From Streptomyces meridianus (lineage in GTDB: Bacteria; Actinomycetota; Actinomycetes; Streptomycetales; Streptomycetaceae), in NCBI RefSeq assembly GCF_023703325.1, contig NZ_JAMQGM010000017.1, positions 62,001 to 126,000 on the forward strand: a stretch of 64,000 nt of DNA. The letters run 5' to 3'. Below are positions 1 to 8,559 of this stretch, in pieces. Made by a program: the position numbers and the translations under genes. Numbering within the stretch: position 1 is the first letter of the stretch; each line of letters opens with the position of its first letter. Below the pieces are notes generated by a model. It saw nothing but the letters and a program-made list of their open reading frames with translations. It was not told where the DNA came from and did not search any database.

Positions 1-845
1 ACGGCGCGCAGCAGGACGTCCGGGGCCTTCAGCGGCTGTATCCGGCCGGCGAAAAGGGGGATCAGGGCGTCCTGCGGAAGCCCGAGCCGGGCCCGCGCGG
101 CGGCCCGCCCCGCGGCGATGCCGCCCGGGTCGGGGCGGAAGACGTCCAGGTTGACGCCCGGGTGCACCACGGCAACCTTGTCGGGGTCGGCCTCGTAGTG
201 CTGCATGAGCTCCGCGGCCTCGCCGGACGTGTTCGCGACGAGCCGGTCCGCCGCCCGTACGACCTGCGTCTCGCCGATCACGCGGGCGGCCGGCTCCGGG
301 GTGTCACCGGCGGCGAGCGCCGCGTTCTTGACCTTGGCCATGGTGTGCATGGCGTGCACGAGCGGCACGCCCCAGCGCTGGGAGGCGAGCCAGCCGACGT
401 GGCCGGAGAGCCAGTAGTGGGTGTGCACCAGGTCGTAGTGGCCCGGACGGTGCCCGGCCCACGCCTGGTGGACGCCGTGGGTGAAGGCGCAGAGCTGGGC
501 AGGCAGCTCCTCCTTGGCGAGGCCCTCGTACGGTCCGGCGTCCACGTGCCGCACCAGGACGCCCGGCGCCAGTTCGACGGCGGGCTCGAGCGCGCCGGTC
601 GTGGAGCGGGTGAATATCTCGACCTCGATGTCGATGGCCGCGAGCCGCTTCGCGAGCTCGACGATGTAGACGTTCATGCCGCCCGCGTCGCCCGTTCCGG
701 GCTGGTGGAGCGGGGAGGTGTGCACGCTGAGCATCGCGACGCGGCGCGGGCGCCGCTGAGTGCCGGGCAGTCTCAGCCGGGACGGCAGGGAGAGGGTGCC
801 GTGTCCTCGGCTGCGCGTTCCCGGCCGGTGCACGAACTGGCTCAC
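1..845 (-). CDS. mshA: MshA, D-inositol-3-phosphate glycosyltransferase (C-terminus outside window)
   Basis: First step of mycothiol synthesis: transfers N-acetylglucosamine from UDP-GlcNAc to inositol 3-phosphate. The gene enters from the left edge, so only about 281 N-terminal residues are present. They show a GT-B glycosyltransferase fold with the donor/acceptor loop GTGDAGGMN near residues 50-58 and a following FTHGVHQAW / MHTMAKVKN pattern typical of MshA. An ATG lies at 851, but a GAGGAGG ribosome site sits eight bases before the GTG at 845, and the resulting MSQF start matches the MSQ start I remember for streptomycete MshA. mshD, the last gene of the pathway, lies about 6 kb away at 6659-7579. 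Transcribed leftward, divergent from the methyltransferase at 1171. Confidence 0.93.
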   Translation of the reverse strand, partial: MSQFVHRPGTRSRGHGTLSLPSRLRLPGTQRRPRRVAMLSVHTSPLHQPGTGDAGGMNVYIVELAKRLAAIDIEVEIFTRSTTGALEPAVELAPGVLVRHVDAGPYEGLAKEELPAQLCAFTHGVHQAWAGHRPGHYDLVHTHYWLSGHVGWLASQRWGVPLVHAMHTMAKVKNAALAAGDTPEPAARVIGETQVVRAADRLVANTSGEAAELMQHYEADPDKVAVVHPGVNLDVFRPDPGGIAAGRAAARARLGLPQDALIPLFAGRIQPLKAPDVLLRA

Positions 846-851
846 GCGCAT

Positions 852-1170
852 GACCTCCTCGATGTCAGCAGCGGCGGTGGGGTGCGCGACACCTCACTGG
901 GGCCTGTAACCATGGCGGCGTCCGGTCCATTTCCGCTTTGCCGAAATGTGACGGACCCGGCAGGGGCCGCCATCCGTTCGTCACGGTCTCGTGAGCCCGC
1001 CGCTGCACCGGTGCGCCGGAGGCTTGTCGGGAAGGTGGCGTTTTGTGTCCTCGAGCCGGACGGGACGTGCGGAACAGGCACACGGAATTCCGATCCGGCG
1101 AGCCGCCACCGGAGCAGTGCGCAACCTCTCCGGCGCCGGGGATCCGGCGGCACGGAATAGGCTCGGGTCC
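852..1170. other. divergent intergenic region between mshA and the methyltransferase gene
   Basis: About 320 bases without a convincing gene. It holds an interrupted inverted repeat at 920-956: an inner pair CATTTC (928-933) / GAAATG (943-948) and an outer pair GTCCG (920-924) / CGGAC (952-956). At the right end TAGGCT (1158-1163) stands seven bases before the ATG at 1171, a leaderless promoter for the rightward gene. I did not find a good SigR-type GGAAT/GTT pair for mshA. Confidence 0.5.
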
Positions 1171-2007
1171 ATGGCCTCCCGGATCCCCGCGCCGCGCCCC
1201 TCGCGGCCCGTCGGCACGGTCACCCGGGGCACCACCAGCCCGAACCGGCTGCGCCGCATGGACCGCTGGATCGCGGCGACACACGCCGGGGCCCTGCGCA
1301 GGTCGGCCGACCCGGTCGCGGTCGACCTGGGGTACGGGGCCTCCCCGTGGACGGCGGTGGAGCTGCTGGGCCGGCTGCGGCGCGTCCGGCCGGACACCGA
1401 GGTGGTCGGCATCGAGATCGACCCGGAGCGCGTCGCCGCCGCCGGGCCCTACAGCCGGCCCGGGCTGGAGTTCGCACACGGCGGCTTCGAGGTGCCGCTG
1501 CCGGACCGCGGCCGCGCGGGCGGCGATCGCCGGCCGGATCTCATCCGTGCCGCGAACGTGCTGCGGCAGTACGACGAGAGCCAGGTGCAGGGCGTGTGGG
1601 AGCGGCTGTGCACCCGGCTGGCGCCGGGCGGGCTGCTGGTCGAGGGCACCTGCGACGAGATCGGCCGCCGTCACGTGTGGGTGGCGCTCGGCCCGGAAGG
1701 GCCGCGCACCGTCACCTTCGCGACCCGGCTCGGGTCCCTGTCCCGCCCCTCCGACCTGGCGGAACGGCTGCCCAAGGCGCTCATCCACCGCAATGTGCCC
1801 GGCGAGCCGGTGCACGCGTTCCTGCAGGACTTCGACCGGGCCTGGGCGGCGGCCGCGCCGTTCGCGGACTTCGGGGCGCGGCAGCGCTGGATCCGCAGCG
1901 TGCGGTCGATCGGCGGGCAGTGGCCGCTGACGGACGGGCCGAGCCGCTGGCGGCAGGGCGAGGTCACTGTCCGCTGGGACGCACTGGCCCCGCGCACCGC
2001 ACGCTGA
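1171..2007 (+). CDS. class I SAM-dependent methyltransferase-like protein
   Basis: 278 residues. A Rossmann-type SAM site is visible: VAVDLGYGASPWT (motif I), then an acidic residue after the second strand (VVGIEIDPERV), then a distal PGGLLVEGTCDE segment. This is a small-molecule or unknown-substrate methyltransferase; the substrate cannot be read from the sequence. The reading frame is open further upstream, but TAGGCT at 1158-1163 places transcription start on or next to the ATG at 1171, favouring a leaderless start there. It stands between mshA and hsp20 and ends at a shared terminator-like hairpin. Confidence 0.8.
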   Translation: MASRIPAPRPSRPVGTVTRGTTSPNRLRRMDRWIAATHAGALRRSADPVAVDLGYGASPWTAVELLGRLRRVRPDTEVVGIEIDPERVAAAGPYSRPGLEFAHGGFEVPLPDRGRAGGDRRPDLIRAANVLRQYDESQVQGVWERLCTRLAPGGLLVEGTCDEIGRRHVWVALGPEGPRTVTFATRLGSLSRPSDLAERLPKALIHRNVPGEPVHAFLQDFDRAWAAAAPFADFGARQRWIRSVRSIGGQWPLTDGPSRWRQGEVTVRWDALAPRTAR

Positions 2008-2041
2008 GGTGCCGGACCGCCCGTGGGGGCGGCCCGGCACC
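2008..2041. terminator. bidirectional terminator-like hairpin
   Basis: Fifteen-base arms (2008-2022 and 2027-2041) with one mismatch and a four-base loop, between the convergent methyltransferase and hsp20 genes. Confidence 0.7.
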
Positions 2042-2052
2042 GGATGATGTGA

Positions 2053-2472
2053 TCAGCTCGCGAGCTGCTTCTGCGTTCCGCCGGAGATCCGGATCCTGCG
2101 CGGCTTGGCCTGCTCGGCCACCGGGATCCGCAGGGTCAGCACGCCCGCGTCGTACGAGGCGTCGATGCGCTCGGTGTCCAGGCTGTCGCCGAGGAAGAGC
2201 TGCCGGCTCGCGGTACCGGCGGGGCGCTCGGTGACCACCGTCTGCGCGCCCTCCGGCGCCGGGGAACGGCGTTCGGCTCGGACCGTCAGGACGTTGCGCT
2301 CCACATCGATGTCGACGGACTCGGGGTCGACCCCGGGCAGATCGAAGTGGACGACGAATTCCTCGCCCGCACGGTAGGCGTCCATCGGCATGGCCGCCGG
2401 CCGGTTGGCGGTGTCGAAGATCTGGCGGGTGAGCCGGTCGAGGTCCCGGAACGGGTCGGTACGCATGAGCAT
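2053..2472 (-). CDS. Hsp20/alpha-crystallin family small heat-shock protein
   Basis: 139 residues. ATP-independent holdase chaperone. The alpha-crystallin domain spans roughly residues 30-130 ([19 protein letters not shown], then [11 protein letters not shown], then [11 protein letters not shown]). It resembles the Hsp18 described from Streptomyces albus, including the MLMRTDPFR start. Three ATGs are possible (2481, 2472, 2466). AAGGAG directly abuts the first but lies nine bases before the second, so 2472 is chosen. A strong vegetative promoter lies upstream (see 2521-2549). In S. albus the equivalent gene is repressed by RheA; I do not see the RheA palindrome I remember, so the regulator is open. 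Confidence 0.92.
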   Translation of the reverse strand: MLMRTDPFRDLDRLTRQIFDTANRPAAMPMDAYRAGEEFVVHFDLPGVDPESVDIDVERNVLTVRAERRSPAPEGAQTVVTERPAGTASRQLFLGDSLDTERIDASYDAGVLTLRIPVAEQAKPRRIRISGGTQKQLAS

Positions 2473-2520
2473 CACGGTCATCTCCTTCGCGGTCAGTGGG
2501 TGCGATGCCCTCTGCCCATA

Positions 2521-2549
2521 TATATAGCTCGGAGGAAGAAACTTGACAA
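2521..2549 (-). promoter_or_regulatory. promoter of the hsp20 gene with overlapping CTTGACAAG element
   Basis: On the minus strand TTGTCA (2544-2549) and TATATA (2521-2526) are separated by 17 bases, a near-consensus housekeeping promoter and unusually AT-rich for this chromosome. The -35 box lies inside CTTGACAAG (2542-2550), a short palindrome reminiscent of half-sites used by heat-shock repressors; the repressor assignment is inference. Confidence 0.7.
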
Positions 2550-2663
2550 GCTCGGGCTCAATTAAAGTGCCTCAACCATGGCTTGAACAGGCAAAAGGCG
2601 AGAGAAGACTTGTCAGCAATGAAGCCGCCCGGGGCCGGAACGGACCACCACGATGCGGAGCAC

Positions 2664-2683
2664 GGGAGGCGCGGGCGCCTCCC
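2664..2683 (-). terminator. hairpin downstream of the ppk-CHAD-Nudix operon
   Basis: Perfect nine-base arms GGGAGGCGC (2664-2672) and GCGCCTCCC (2675-2683), about 50 bases past the Nudix stop codon. Confidence 0.55.
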
Positions 2684-2732
2684 CGCCTCCCCACCGACGG
2701 CAGGTCGGTGAAAAGCGGCGCCGGGACCGACC

Positions 2733-3194
2733 TCAGGGCAGATGCGGAAGCTCGAGCAGCGCATCCACCAGCGCACGGTCCCGCTCGTGCGTGAGCCGGG
2801 CCCGCGCCTCGTCCGGACGCAGCCACAGCAGCACGTCCACCTCGCGGTTCGGCACGAACGCACCGGGCCGGGCCTCCGCCGCCCAGTAGACGACCTCCTT
2901 GGGCCGCCCGTTCACCGGGTAGTGGGCGGCGGGCAGGGGCAGTCCCGGAACGCAGTCGAGGCCGGTCTCCTCCCGGACCTCCCGGACCGCGCCCCGCAGC
3001 GGGTCCTCGCCGGGGTGCAGCTTGCCCTTGGGGTGCGACCAGTCGTCGTACTTGGGCCGGTGCACGACCGCGATCTCCAGCCCGGTGGACGCCCCCCGGA
3101 ACCGGGCCGTCGGCCGCCGCCGCCACAGCACGCACCCGGCGGCCAGGACCGGAGGACCCGACTCCGACGCGCCCGGTCCCTGCCCGTCGCTCAC
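2733..3194 (-). CDS. Nudix hydrolase
   Basis: 153 residues. The complete Nudix box GX5EX7REVXEETGL is present at residues 57-79 (G57, E63, R71 E72, E75 E76), so this is an active-looking pyrophosphohydrolase acting on a nucleoside-diphosphate-linked or inositol-polyphosphate type substrate. The GTG at 3194 is chosen because it overlaps the stop codon of the CHAD gene as GTGA, indicating translational coupling; a longer start at 3221 exists without a better ribosome site. Third gene of the ppk-CHAD-Nudix operon, which suggests a role in phosphate or polyphosphate turnover. Single-domain; no C-terminal phosphatase fusion. Confidence 0.88.
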   Translation of the reverse strand: MSDGQGPGASESGPPVLAAGCVLWRRRPTARFRGASTGLEIAVVHRPKYDDWSHPKGKLHPGEDPLRGAVREVREETGLDCVPGLPLPAAHYPVNGRPKEVVYWAAEARPGAFVPNREVDVLLWLRPDEARARLTHERDRALVDALLELPHLP

Positions 3195-4144
3195 GACGCA
3201 GGCACCCCCGCCCGCTGCCACATGCGGCCGAACGTCCGGCGTGCCGCTTCGACGTCATGGCGCTGGTCGGCGTGCAGCACACCCAGCGCATAGGCGGTGG
3301 CCGGGGCGATCCGCGCGGTACGGGCCGCTGCGGCCGCGTCGGCAGCGGCCTCCGCGGCGTCGCGGTGCCGGTCCAGCGCCTGCAGGGCTCCGGACAACCG
3401 CCCGTCCGACGACCGCGCCGCGGCCGGTGCCACCCGTCCGAGCACGTCCTGGGCGCTCCACCGCAGCTGGAGCAGTTGCCGGACCCTGTGCCAGCCGGCG
3501 TCCTCGGCCTCGCCGGTGGCCTGCACGTCCCGCAGGGCCGTCGCCCCGGCGGCCGGCAGGGCCCGGACCGCCTCGTCGAGGCGCCGGTCCAGGCGCTCCG
3601 CGCACCCGCGCAGCACGGCGTCCGCCGGCCCGTCCACCCCGCCGCGCGCCGGTGGCACCTCCGACGCCATCACGGCGACCGCGTCCGCGACGGCGTGGAA
3701 GCGTGACGAGCCGAGCGCCCGCAGGCAGTCCGAGTGCGCCCGGGTGCGGGCCAGGGTGAGACGGCGTTCCAGCAGCGCCCCGGCCCGGGCCGCCCCCAGC
3801 GCCATCAGCCCGGCGGGCTCCGGCCCGGACAGCCTGCCGAGCGCCCCGCGCAGCCGGTCGAGCCGGTCGGCGTAGGCGTGCTCGCCGGCCAGGATGCCGG
3901 ACAGCCGGCAGAGCTCGGCGGCCAGCTGGTCGGCCCACTCGGCGTCGGTGAGGTCCCGGTGGACGTGCAGGGTGCGGCTGATCCGCTCACCGGCACAGCC
4001 CAGCCGGCGGGCCGCGTCCGACGCCTCGCCCGCGTCCGCGCCGCTGCTCCGATGCTGTCTCAGGGCGCGCAGGAAGTCCGCTGCCTGCTCCTGGAGGCAG
4101 CCGGCCAGTACCTCACCGGCGGTCGGGACGGTCCTGTCGTTCAC
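3191..4144 (-). CDS. CHAD-domain protein in the polyphosphate kinase operon
   Basis: 317 residues, predicted all-helical, rich in Arg and His. CHAD domains are basic helical bundles that bind polyphosphate and often lie beside polyphosphate enzymes. Here the gene starts 27 bases after ppk and overlaps the Nudix gene by four bases, so the context strongly supports this assignment. The usual basic VHxxRVxxRRLR signature is degenerate: only a DAARRLG stretch near residues 43-49 and the histidine-containing RTLHVHRD segment near 56-64 remain. It may be a divergent polyphosphate-binding or scaffold protein. No catalytic motif is visible. Confidence 0.75.
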   Translation of the reverse strand: MNDRTVPTAGEVLAGCLQEQAADFLRALRQHRSSGADAGEASDAARRLGCAGERISRTLHVHRDLTDAEWADQLAAELCRLSGILAGEHAYADRLDRLRGALGRLSGPEPAGLMALGAARAGALLERRLTLARTRAHSDCLRALGSSRFHAVADAVAVMASEVPPARGGVDGPADAVLRGCAERLDRRLDEAVRALPAAGATALRDVQATGEAEDAGWHRVRQLLQLRWSAQDVLGRVAPAAARSSDGRLSGALQALDRHRDAAEAAADAAAAARTARIAPATAYALGVLHADQRHDVEAARRTFGRMWQRAGVPAS

Positions 4145-4171
4145 CGGCGACCGCCCTCGTCGCGCCCCGCC

Positions 4172-6400
4172 TCACGATGTCGATGATCCACGCCTGCGCC
4201 TCCGCGCGTCGATGAGCATCTCCTGGACGTTCCGCAGCGGCCTGCCCTCGGCGTCGGCCGAGTGCCGGGTCCAGTCCCCGTCGGGTCCCAGATGCCAGGA
4301 CTGGGTGTCGTCCGACATGCCGCTCTCGATCAGCCGGTTGAGCGACGCCCGGTGCGCCGGGTCCGTCACCCGGACCAGGGCCTCGATCCGGCGATCGAGG
4401 TTGCGGTGCATCATGTCGGCGCTGCCGATCCACACCTCGGGGTCGCCGCCGTTGGCGAAGACGAAGATCCGCGAGTGCTCGAGGAAGCGGCCCAGCACGC
4501 TGCGCACCCGGATGTTCTCCGACAGTCCGGCGACGCCCGGACGAAGCGCGCAGATGCCGCGCACCCACACGTCGACGGGTACGCCCGCCTGCGCAGCCCG
4601 GTACAGGGCGTCGACGACGGCCTCGTCGACCATCGAGTTGACCTTGATCCGGACGTAGGCGGGTCGCCCGGCGCGGTGGTGCCCGACCTCACGGGCGATC
4701 CGCTGGACCAGGCCGTCGCGCAGCGACCGGGGGGCGACGAGCAGCCGCCGGTAGGTGGCCCGGCGGGAGTAGCCGGAGAGCCGGTTGAAGAGGTCGGAGA
4801 GGTCCGCGCCCACCTGGGCATCGGCGGTGAGCAGGCCGAGGTCCTCGTACAGCCGGGCGGTCTTCGGGTGGTAGTTGCCGGTGCCGACGTGCGAGTAGCG
4901 GCGCAGTGACTCGCCCTCCTGCCGGACGACCAGGGAGAGCTTGCAGTGCGTCTTCAGCCCGACCAGGCCGTAGACGACGTGGCAGCCCGACTCCTCCAGC
5001 TTCCGCGCCCACTTGATGTTGGCCTGCTCGTCGAAGCGCGCCTTGATCTCGACGAGGACGAGCACCTGCTTCCCCGACTCCGCCGCGTCTATCAGGGCGT
5101 CGACGATCGGGGAGTCGCCCGAGGTGCGGTAGAGCGTCTGCTTGATGGCCAGCACGTCCGGGTCGGAGGCAGCCTGCTCGAGGAATGCCTGCACCGAGGT
5201 GGAGAACGAGTCGTACGGGTGGTGCAGCAGCACGTCCCGCTCGCGCAGGGCCGCGAAGATGTCCGGGGCGGACGCGGACTCGACCTCCGCCAGGTCGCGG
5301 TGGGTGCCTGCGATGAACTTCGGGTACTTCAGCTCGGGCCGGTCCAGGGACGCTATGCCGAACAGGCCCGTCAGGTCGAGCGGCCCGGGCAGCGGGTACA
5401 CCTCGGCCTCGGAGACCTTGAGCTCGCGGACCAGCAGGTCGAGGACGTACGGGTCGATGGACTCCTCGACCTCCAGGCGCACCGGCGGGCCGAACCTGCG
5501 GCGCATGAGCTCCTTCTCGAGGGCCTGGAGAAGGTTCTCGGCATCGTCCTCCTCCACCTCGAGGTCCTCGTTGCGGGTCACCCGGAACATGTGGTGGGCG
5601 AGCACCTCCATGCCGGGGAACAGCTCCTCCAGGTGCGCCGCGATGACGTCCTCCAGCGGGACGTAGCGCTGCGGCGACGCCTCGAGGAACCGGGAGAGCA
5701 GCGGCGGCACCTTCACCCGGGCGAAGTGCCGGTGGCCGCTGACCGGGTTCCGGACCACGACGGCCAGGTTGAGCGAGAGCCCGGAGATGTACGGGAACGG
5801 GTGCGCCGGGTCGACGGCCAGCGGTGTGAGGACCGGGTAGACCTGCTGCCGGAAAAGGGTGAACAGGCGGGCCTGCTCCTTCTCCGTGAGCTCCGGCCAG
5901 CGGATCAGGTGGATGCCCTCCTCGGCGAGGGCGGGGGCGACGTCCTGCTGGTAGCACGCGGCGTGCCGGGCCATGAGCTCCCGGGAGCGGGTCCAGATGA
6001 GGTCCAGGACCTCGCGGGGCTGGAGCCCGGAGGCGGAGCGGGTGGCGACACCGGTCGCGATGCGGCGCTTGAGGCCGGCCACCCGGACCATGAAGAACTC
6101 GTCCAGGTTGGACGCGAAGATCGCAAGGAAGTTGGCACGCTCCAGCAGCGGCGTTGCCGGGTCCTCGGCCAGTTCCAGGACCCGCTCGTTGAAGGCGAGC
6201 CAGCTGCGTTCGCGGTCGAGGAACCGGCCCTGGGGCAGAATCTCCTCGCCGGTGTCCTCGCGGTAGACGTCCAGGTCGGAGTCGAGATCGGGTTCGAGAT
6301 CGGAGACCGCCGGGGCGACGACGTGCGGCCGGTGGGCGGCGATCGAGCCGACCGAGGGCTGCGCGGGCTGTACCGGGACCTGAGCGCTGGACTCGTTCAT
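4172..6400 (-). CDS. ppk: polyphosphate kinase, PPK1 type
   Basis: 742 residues. Reversibly transfers the terminal phosphate of ATP to inorganic polyphosphate. Domains in order: N domain ([20 protein letters not shown]), H domain, then the two C domains with the autophosphorylated histidine in [13 protein letters not shown] and the downstream [12 protein letters not shown] segment. The ATG at 6400 gives [11 protein letters not shown] and has GAGGAC upstream. An upstream in-frame start at 6541 would add a proline-rich stretch and overlap the PHO box region, so it is unlikely. First gene of the ppk-CHAD-Nudix operon. A PHO box at 6563-6591 suggests PhoP control, as described for ppk of S. lividans. 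Confidence 0.97.
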   Translation of the reverse strand: MNESSAQVPVQPAQPSVGSIAAHRPHVVAPAVSDLEPDLDSDLDVYREDTGEEILPQGRFLDRERSWLAFNERVLELAEDPATPLLERANFLAIFASNLDEFFMVRVAGLKRRIATGVATRSASGLQPREVLDLIWTRSRELMARHAACYQQDVAPALAEEGIHLIRWPELTEKEQARLFTLFRQQVYPVLTPLAVDPAHPFPYISGLSLNLAVVVRNPVSGHRHFARVKVPPLLSRFLEASPQRYVPLEDVIAAHLEELFPGMEVLAHHMFRVTRNEDLEVEEDDAENLLQALEKELMRRRFGPPVRLEVEESIDPYVLDLLVRELKVSEAEVYPLPGPLDLTGLFGIASLDRPELKYPKFIAGTHRDLAEVESASAPDIFAALRERDVLLHHPYDSFSTSVQAFLEQAASDPDVLAIKQTLYRTSGDSPIVDALIDAAESGKQVLVLVEIKARFDEQANIKWARKLEESGCHVVYGLVGLKTHCKLSLVVRQEGESLRRYSHVGTGNYHPKTARLYEDLGLLTADAQVGADLSDLFNRLSGYSRRATYRRLLVAPRSLRDGLVQRIAREVGHHRAGRPAYVRIKVNSMVDEAVVDALYRAAQAGVPVDVWVRGICALRPGVAGLSENIRVRSVLGRFLEHSRIFVFANGGDPEVWIGSADMMHRNLDRRIEALVRVTDPAHRASLNRLIESGMSDDTQSWHLGPDGDWTRHSADAEGRPLRNVQEMLIDARRRRRGSSTS

Positions 6401-6562
6401 GTCCTCATTCTTCCGCGCCGGACGGAAGAGCGGCGCGGTGGAGGACGGGATGACTGCGGTGGATCCGGGTTCTCCCTCCCGTTCCGGGACGAGAACCCCG
6501 GGAGGTGGCGGAGTGGGCCCTTTCGGCACCGGGGGCTGCATTCCGTGATGGTCGCAGCGCCG

Positions 6563-6591
6563 GGTGAACCGGCGGTGTCACCCGGATGGCG
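6563..6591 (-). promoter_or_regulatory. PHO box (PhoP direct repeats) upstream of ppk
   Basis: Three seven-base units begin exactly 11 bases apart: GGTGAAC at 6563, GGTGTCA at 6574 and the weaker GATGGCG at 6585. On the minus strand these read as GTTCACC-like direct repeat units, the spacing used by Streptomyces PhoP. It lies 163 bases upstream of the ppk ATG. Confidence 0.75.
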
Positions 6592-6658
6592 AATGGACGT
6601 ACGCCCGCGGGTGCGCGGGGCGTGCACAGCGGCGTCACCGGCTCCGGGAGGTGCCGGG

Positions 6659-7579
6659 TCAGGTCTCGGTGCGGTACATCAGGTCCCTCTCGTGGACGGT
6701 GAACCCCAGTCCCTCGTAGACCTTCACCGCCGCGGTGTTGTCGGCGTCGACGTACAGCATGGCGGTCTCCAGGCCGCGGCCCGCCAGATGCCGGAGCCCG
6801 ACGGCGGTCAGCGCCCGGCCGAGTCCTGACCCCTGGGCAGCGGGATCCACCCCGACGACGTACACCTCGCCCAGGCCCTCCTCGGCGTGCACCTTGGTCC
6901 AGTGGAAGCCGACGATCCTGCCGTCGCGTTCGGCGAGGAAGAAGCCCTCGGGGTCGAACCACGGCTCGCCCTTGCGGTCGTCCAGGTCCCGCTGGGCGAG
7001 GGAGCCCTGCTCGGGGTGGTGGGCGAAGGCCGCGGCGTTGACGGCGAGCCACTGCTCGTCGTCCTCGCCGGGGCGGAACGTGCGGACGGTCACCTCCGCC
7101 GGAAGCACCGGCTCCTCGATGGCGAGGGTGTCCAGCGGGCGGCGCATCTGCCGGAGTTCGCGGAACATGGTGAGGCCGAGGACCTGGGCGAGATGACGGG
7201 CCGAGGGGTGCCCGCCGTGTGCCCACACCCGCAGCCGCTTTCCGGAGACCTCGAGGAGCGCGGAGCCCAGGGCCCGCCCGTGCCCCCGCCCGCGGTGCGC
7301 GGGGTGGACGACGAGTTCGGCGACGGGCGCCTCGACCGGGTCGTAGTCCTGGAGCTGCGCGTACCCGGCGAGCACGTCGTCCACGGTGTGGAGGAGCAGG
7401 TGACGGACGCCCGGGCGCGGTCCGCGGTTCAACTGGAGCCGTCCCTGCTCGGAGACGGCGTCCTGGCCGTCGTGGGCGGCGGCCTCTGCGAGCAGGCCGA
7501 GGACCGCCTGAGCCGTCCCGGCCTCCAGGGTGTCGAACGCCTCGATGCGGTGCGGGTTCGGTCGCAGCAGCTGGCTCAT
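6659..7579 (-). CDS. mshD: mycothiol synthase
   Basis: 306 residues. Acetylates Cys-GlcN-Ins with acetyl-CoA, the last step of mycothiol synthesis. Two tandem GNAT domains are visible, each with its acetyl-CoA loop: HPAHRGRGHGRALG near residues 92-105 and DPAAQGSGLGRALT in the C-terminal half. The length fits MshD. The ATG at 7579 is preceded by TAGACT (7586-7591) at six bases, so the message is probably leaderless. It lies between ppk and a methyltransferase gene, about 6 kb from mshA. Confidence 0.95.
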   Translation of the reverse strand: MSQLLRPNPHRIEAFDTLEAGTAQAVLGLLAEAAAHDGQDAVSEQGRLQLNRGPRPGVRHLLLHTVDDVLAGYAQLQDYDPVEAPVAELVVHPAHRGRGHGRALGSALLEVSGKRLRVWAHGGHPSARHLAQVLGLTMFRELRQMRRPLDTLAIEEPVLPAEVTVRTFRPGEDDEQWLAVNAAAFAHHPEQGSLAQRDLDDRKGEPWFDPEGFFLAERDGRIVGFHWTKVHAEEGLGEVYVVGVDPAAQGSGLGRALTAVGLRHLAGRGLETAMLYVDADNTAAVKVYEGLGFTVHERDLMYRTET

Positions 7580-7654
7580 GGCACGAGTCTACGAGCCGAT
7601 GCGAAGGCGCCGGAGGAAAGGGCACGGCACCCCGCCGGGAGGACCCCCGCCGCG

Positions 7655-8311
7655 TCATCGACCGGGCGGACCGCCGCCCGGCACGACCGCGAAGGCGTGG
7701 ATCCAGTCGATGTCCCGGTACCCGGGCCCGAATCGCCTTCGCTCGTTCTCCGTACGGACGTTCAGCACCCGGAAGCCGGCGGCTTCGAGCAGCCCGCGGA
7801 CGCTCTCCGGCGACTGGTAGCGGAAGAAGCGGGCGCCGTCGCTGCTGAAGCCCTCGACGGTCACCTCCTCACCGCTGCCCGCCTTGAATCCGGCGAAGAG
7901 CACGCCGCCCGGAACCAGAACGCGCGCGAACTCGCCGAGTGCCTCGGCCACATGCTCGTCCCGGAGATGGAGGAGGGTGGCCTGGCACCACACCCCCGCC
8001 AGGCTCGCGTCCGGCAGCTCCAAGGCCCGCACATCCATCCGCTCGAAGCGGATGTCGGGCCGCAACTCCCTGGCCCGTTGGATGAATCCGGCCGCGAGAT
8101 CGATTCCGACGACCTCGGTCCCGCGGTCGGCGAGCAGCGCGCTGTCCCGGCCGAAGGCGCAGCCCGCGTCGAGTACGGGCAGGGAGTCCAGGGGCAGCAG
8201 CGCGGTGAAGCGGTCGAGTTCGACGGTCGCGTCCATGGCACGGGTGGCCGCCTCGTACCGGGCGGTATCACGCTCGTACGCCTGGACGGTCCGTGTGATG
8301 TACGCGTCCAC
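7655..8311 (-). CDS. class I SAM-dependent methyltransferase
   Basis: 218 residues from the chosen GTG. Motif I is VLDAGCAFGRDSALLA, followed by GTEVVGIDLAAGFIQRAR (acidic loop), DVRALELPDASLAGVWC and RVLVPGGVLFAGFK, a complete UbiE/COQ5-like core. The frame stays open to 8500, but the added residues are low-complexity and would run into the ushA upstream region; the GTG at 8311 is the only sensible internal start. Substrate unknown. Divergent from ushA. Confidence 0.85.
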   Translation of the reverse strand: MDAYITRTVQAYERDTARYEAATRAMDATVELDRFTALLPLDSLPVLDAGCAFGRDSALLADRGTEVVGIDLAAGFIQRARELRPDIRFERMDVRALELPDASLAGVWCQATLLHLRDEHVAEALGEFARVLVPGGVLFAGFKAGSGEEVTVEGFSSDGARFFRYQSPESVRGLLEAAGFRVLNVRTENERRRFGPGYRDIDWIHAFAVVPGGGPPGR

Positions 8312-8441
8312 CGCGGCAACATACCGCCGCCCGGCGGGTCGGGACCGCCCATCAGGAAGATTCCGGACCCGTCCTGAAACCGGCTCGTTATGCGGAGACC
8401 CTGCCGGGCTACGCGCGTTGACCGTAGGCTGCGTCCGTTGA

Positions 8442-8460
8442 CCTCCGCTCGACGCGGAGG
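8442..8460. repeat. perfect inverted repeat upstream of ushA
   Basis: Seven-base arms CCTCCGC (8442-8448) and GCGGAGG (8454-8460) with a five-base centre, between the divergent methyltransferase and nucleotidase genes. It could be an operator or a hairpin in the ushA leader. Two GTTGACC words lie just upstream but 20 rather than 22 bases apart, so I do not call a PHO box. Confidence 0.4.
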
Positions 8461-8559
8461 CACCGGGCCACAGCGCCGGTTCGCTCCCGGGTGCCGGCAC
8501 TCGAAGCGCAGCGACCCCGCGCGTGGTCCACGCAGCCGACTCTTCACCAAGGGGAACCC

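Noticed and set aside
991..1170. Upstream extension of the methyltransferase
   Set aside because: Low-complexity residues, and the -10 box at 1158-1163 lies inside it.
8401..8460. Two GTTGACC words upstream of ushA as a PHO box
   Set aside because: Spaced 20 bases apart rather than 11 or 22, and the sequence differs from GTTCACC at position 4.
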